A stretch of DNA of 16,426 nucleotides from JACCVL01 sp038233135 (lineage in GTDB: Bacteria > Actinomycetota > Actinomycetes > Propionibacteriales > Nocardioidaceae). Within the stretch, counting starts at the first letter, position 1, and each line of letters opens with the position of its first letter. The position numbers were made by a program, and so were the translations under genes. The DNA is taken from NCBI GenBank assembly GCA_038233135.1, contig JBBSMN010000044.1, positions 1 to 16,426 of the forward strand, read 5' to 3'. The notes below the pieces were generated by a model that had not been told where the DNA came from, made no database searches, and was given only the letters and a program-made list of their open reading frames with translations. Below are positions 14,592 to 16,426 of this stretch, piece after piece.

Positions 14592-15647
14592 TCAGCGGTG
14601 CCGACCGACCAGTGTGACCGCGCGGCCCCGCCGCCCGTCCGGTGCGGCTGTCACCTCGCCACACACCCAGGCGGGCACGTCGCGGCCGGCCAGCAGCCGC
14701 AGGGCATCGTCGGCGTCGTCGGGCGCGACGACGGCAACCATGCCGACCCCCATGTTGAGCGGGCGTTCGAGGTCGGCATCCTTCACTCCCCCGACGGCCC
14801 GGACCAGCCCGAAGATCGGCGGCGGGGTCCACGTACCACGATCGACGGTGCCGACCAGATGCGCAGGGAGCACCCGGGCCACATTGGCCACCAGCCCGCC
14901 ACCGGTGATGTGCGACATGGCATGCACCTCGACCTGCTCGGCGAGGGCCAGGCAGTCACGGGCGTAGACACGTGTCGGCTCGAGCAGCTCCTCGCCGAGC
15001 CGGCGCCCCAGCTCAGGCACCTCGCGGTCGAGGCTCCAGCGTGCCTGCTCGAGCAGCACGTGGCGGACCAGGGAGTAGCCGTTGCTGTGCAGCCCCGACG
15101 AGGCCATCGCGACCAGAAGATCCCCGGCGCCCACACGATCCGGACCGAGCAGGTCTGCGGCCTCGACGACTCCGGTGGTGGCGCCGGCGACGTCGTACTC
15201 GTCGGCAGCGAGCAGGCCGGGATGCTCGGCGGTCTCACCGCCCAGCAGTGCGCAGCCGGCCACGACGCACGCCTCGGCGATGCCGCGCACGATGGCCGCG
15301 ATGCGCTCGGGGCGTACTCGCCCGCAGGCGATGTAGTCGGTCAGGTAGATCGGTTCCGCGCCGCACACCACCAGGTCGTCGACGAGCATCCCGACCAGGT
15401 CGAAGCCGATGGTGTCGTGGCGGTCCAGCGCCTGGGCGATGGCGACCTTGGTCCCCACCCCGTCGGCGGACGTCGCGAGCAAGGGCCGGTCGTACGCCTT
15501 GAGCGCGGACACGTCGAACAAGCCCGCGAAGCCACCGATGCCACCGACGACCTCGGGGCGGCGCGCCTTGTCGACCCACTCGCGCATCAGCTCGACCGCC
15601 CGGTCGCCGGCCTCAATCGACACGCCGGCCGAGGCGTAGCTGGTCAT
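14592..15647 (-). CDS. purM: Phosphoribosylformylglycinamidine cyclo-ligase (AIR synthetase)
   Basis: PurM makes aminoimidazole ribonucleotide from FGAM with ATP, step five of purine synthesis, in the cytoplasm. The 351-residue product has the family's landmarks in order: SYASAGVSIEAGDRAVELM at the start, GGIGGFAGLFD, SADGVGTKVAIAQALDRHDT, DLVGMLVDDLVVCGAEP with YLTDYIACG, LLGGETAEHPGLL, ASSGLHSNGYSLVR, SHITGGGLVANVARVLP, IFGLVRAVGGV and NMGVGMVAVV. Length and motifs are normal. The ATG at 15647 is chosen because the conserved N-terminus begins there, though the ribosome site is weak. It follows purF on the same strand at an 88-base gap that holds palindrome R3. Usually the two genes are co-transcribed. 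Confidence 0.97.
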   Translation of the reverse strand: MTSYASAGVSIEAGDRAVELMREWVDKARRPEVVGGIGGFAGLFDVSALKAYDRPLLATSADGVGTKVAIAQALDRHDTIGFDLVGMLVDDLVVCGAEPIYLTDYIACGRVRPERIAAIVRGIAEACVVAGCALLGGETAEHPGLLAADEYDVAGATTGVVEAADLLGPDRVGAGDLLVAMASSGLHSNGYSLVRHVLLEQARWSLDREVPELGRRLGEELLEPTRVYARDCLALAEQVEVHAMSHITGGGLVANVARVLPAHLVGTVDRGTWTPPPIFGLVRAVGGVKDADLERPLNMGVGMVAVVAPDDADDALRLLAGRDVPAWVCGEVTAAPDGRRGRAVTLVGRHR

Positions 15648-15692
15648 CAGGCGACGCCTGGGCGCCTCGGGGCGGCGGCCCGCAGCCGGCCG

Positions 15693-15750
15693 CACGCAGG
15701 ATCATGCATCGCCGGTGCCCCGTCCCGCGGATGCGTCATCGTCGGTCCGC
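15693..15750. repeat. Palindromic repeat R3 between purM and purF
   Basis: ATCATGCATCGCCGG on the left faces CCGCGGATGCGTCATCGTC on the right, an imperfect palindrome. Read on the minus strand, the right arm is GCGGACCGACGATGACGCAT. R1 has the same GCGGACCGAC and GACGAT parts with four extra bases. The arm encodes the last residues and TGA of purF (ADRR then stop), so the element has become part of the gene end. Confidence 0.6.
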
Positions 15751-16426
15751 GGCCTCGGGCACGGGCACGGGCAGCACCGAGGCGAGGTCGTCGTCCGGGC
15801 TGGGGTCCATGCCGTCGGCGTCGAGCTCGAGCAGGTGCTTGCCCAGCCGGCTCTCATCGGGCAGCGGCACGGGATAGACCCCGTCGAAGCACGCCCGGCA
15901 CAGGCTCGACTTGGGCACCCCGGTCGCCGACACCAGCTCGTCCAGATCGACGTAGGCCAGCGAGTCTGCGCCGATCGAGCGGCAGATCTCGTCGGTGCCG
16001 AGCCCGCCCGCGATCAGCTCGGCCCGGCTGGAGAAGTCGATGCCATAGAAGCACGGCCACTTCACCGGCGGGCTGGAGATGCGCACATGCACCTCGAGTG
16101 CCCCCGCCTCGCGCAGCATCCGAACCAGCGCGCGCTGGGTGTTGCCGCGCACGATCGTGTCGTCCACCACCACCAAGCGCTGGCCGGCGATCACGTCGCG
16201 CAGCGGGTTGAGCTTGAGCCGGATGCCGAGCTGGCGGATGGTCTGGCTCGGCTGGATGAACGTCCGGCCGACGTAGGAGTTCTTGACCAGCCCCTGCCCG
16301 TACGGGATGCCGGAAGCCTCGGCGAAACCGATCGCGGCCGGCGTGCCCGACTCGGGCACCGGGATCACCAGGTCGGCGTCGGCAGGATGCTCGCGGGCCA
16401 GGCGCCGCCCTATGTCCACCCGCACC
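15736..16426 (-). CDS. purF: Amidophosphoribosyltransferase, C-terminal part (runs off the window edge)
   Basis: PurF catalyses the first committed step of purine synthesis, forming phosphoribosylamine from PRPP and glutamine. Only the last ~230 codons are here. The phosphoribosyltransferase domain is clear: VIPVPESGTPAAIGFAEASG, then GLVKNSYVGRTFIQP, and the PRPP loop VVVDDTIVRGNT. Cysteines in PVKWPCFYGID and in LCRACFDGVYP fit ligands of the 4Fe–4S cluster of the Bacillus subtilis-type enzyme; the remaining ligand would lie outside the window. The C-terminus is an acidic extension (DPSPDDDLASVLPVPVPEAA) ending inside palindrome R3. The first residues and the N-terminal glutaminase domain are not visible. 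Confidence 0.96.
   Translation of the reverse strand, partial: VRVDIGRRLAREHPADADLVIPVPESGTPAAIGFAEASGIPYGQGLVKNSYVGRTFIQPSQTIRQLGIRLKLNPLRDVIAGQRLVVVDDTIVRGNTQRALVRMLREAGALEVHVRISSPPVKWPCFYGIDFSSRAELIAGGLGTDEICRSIGADSLAYVDLDELVSATGVPKSSLCRACFDGVYPVPLPDESRLGKHLLELDADGMDPSPDDDLASVLPVPVPEAADRR

Noticed and set aside
14598..16211. A 537-codon open frame on the plus strand.
   Set aside because: It mirrors purM and purF, both of which are unmistakable on the other strand.

Overview
The window is high-GC and dense with genes. It looks like a chromosomal segment of an actinomycete (Actinomycetota). Evidence for this includes a bldC-type regulator, a DUF3073 protein, the purF–purM–DUF3073–bldC order known from Streptomyces and relatives, a furA/catR–catalase pair, many GTG starts, and GTGA/ATGA/TGATG start-stop overlaps. 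I cannot place the genus from sequence alone.

Layout. (1) 1–683, minus strand: a Fur-family peroxide/metal sensor translationally coupled to a catalase whose 3' part lies outside the window. (2) 726–1353, plus: a decayed VapBC-type toxin–antitoxin pair, with the antitoxin lacking its N-terminus and the toxin carrying a nonsense codon and a frameshift. (3) 1473–3699, plus: a short acetate kinase, then a duplicated FTR1-like membrane protein coupled to a 74-residue membrane protein. (4) 3696–6601, minus: a cardiolipin-synthase-like phospholipase D gene broken by two compensating frameshifts, a small secreted BLIP-like protein, and a Tat-exported peptidoglycan amidase. (5) 6786–7713, minus: a YrhK-domain protein coupled to a hemerythrin, with a possible decayed membrane gene behind them. 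(6) 7833–11662, plus: a 1041-residue FAD/Fe-S/CCG-domain oxidoreductase coupled to a six-segment membrane protein. (7) 11772–12266, minus: a Nudix hydrolase. (8) 12463–13933, plus: an EAL–DICT cyclic-di-GMP phosphodiesterase-like gene with a one-base frameshift in a G6 run. (9) 13821–16426, minus: purF (partial), purM, DUF3073 and bldC.

How the genes fit together. The catalase pair, hemerythrin/YrhK operon and FAD/Fe-S enzyme suggest redox, oxygen or peroxide handling. The EAL–DICT gene runs tail to tail into bldC, which puts a c-di-GMP-type gene beside a developmental regulator. Three related imperfect palindromes built on a GACGATnATGCA core sit at 11702–11766, 12327–12382 and 15693–15750. 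The middle one follows a five-unit hexamer repeat in a divergent promoter region.

Most of the window is ordinary chromosome and I see no clear defence island, prophage, CRISPR array or biosynthetic cluster. The best leads are the EAL–DICT slippage site with its bldC overlap, the palindrome family, and the FTR1-like protein with its small partner. Four loci carry inactivating or frame-disrupting changes (antitoxin, toxin, phospholipase D, EAL–DICT). For the last two, sequencing error cannot be excluded from here.
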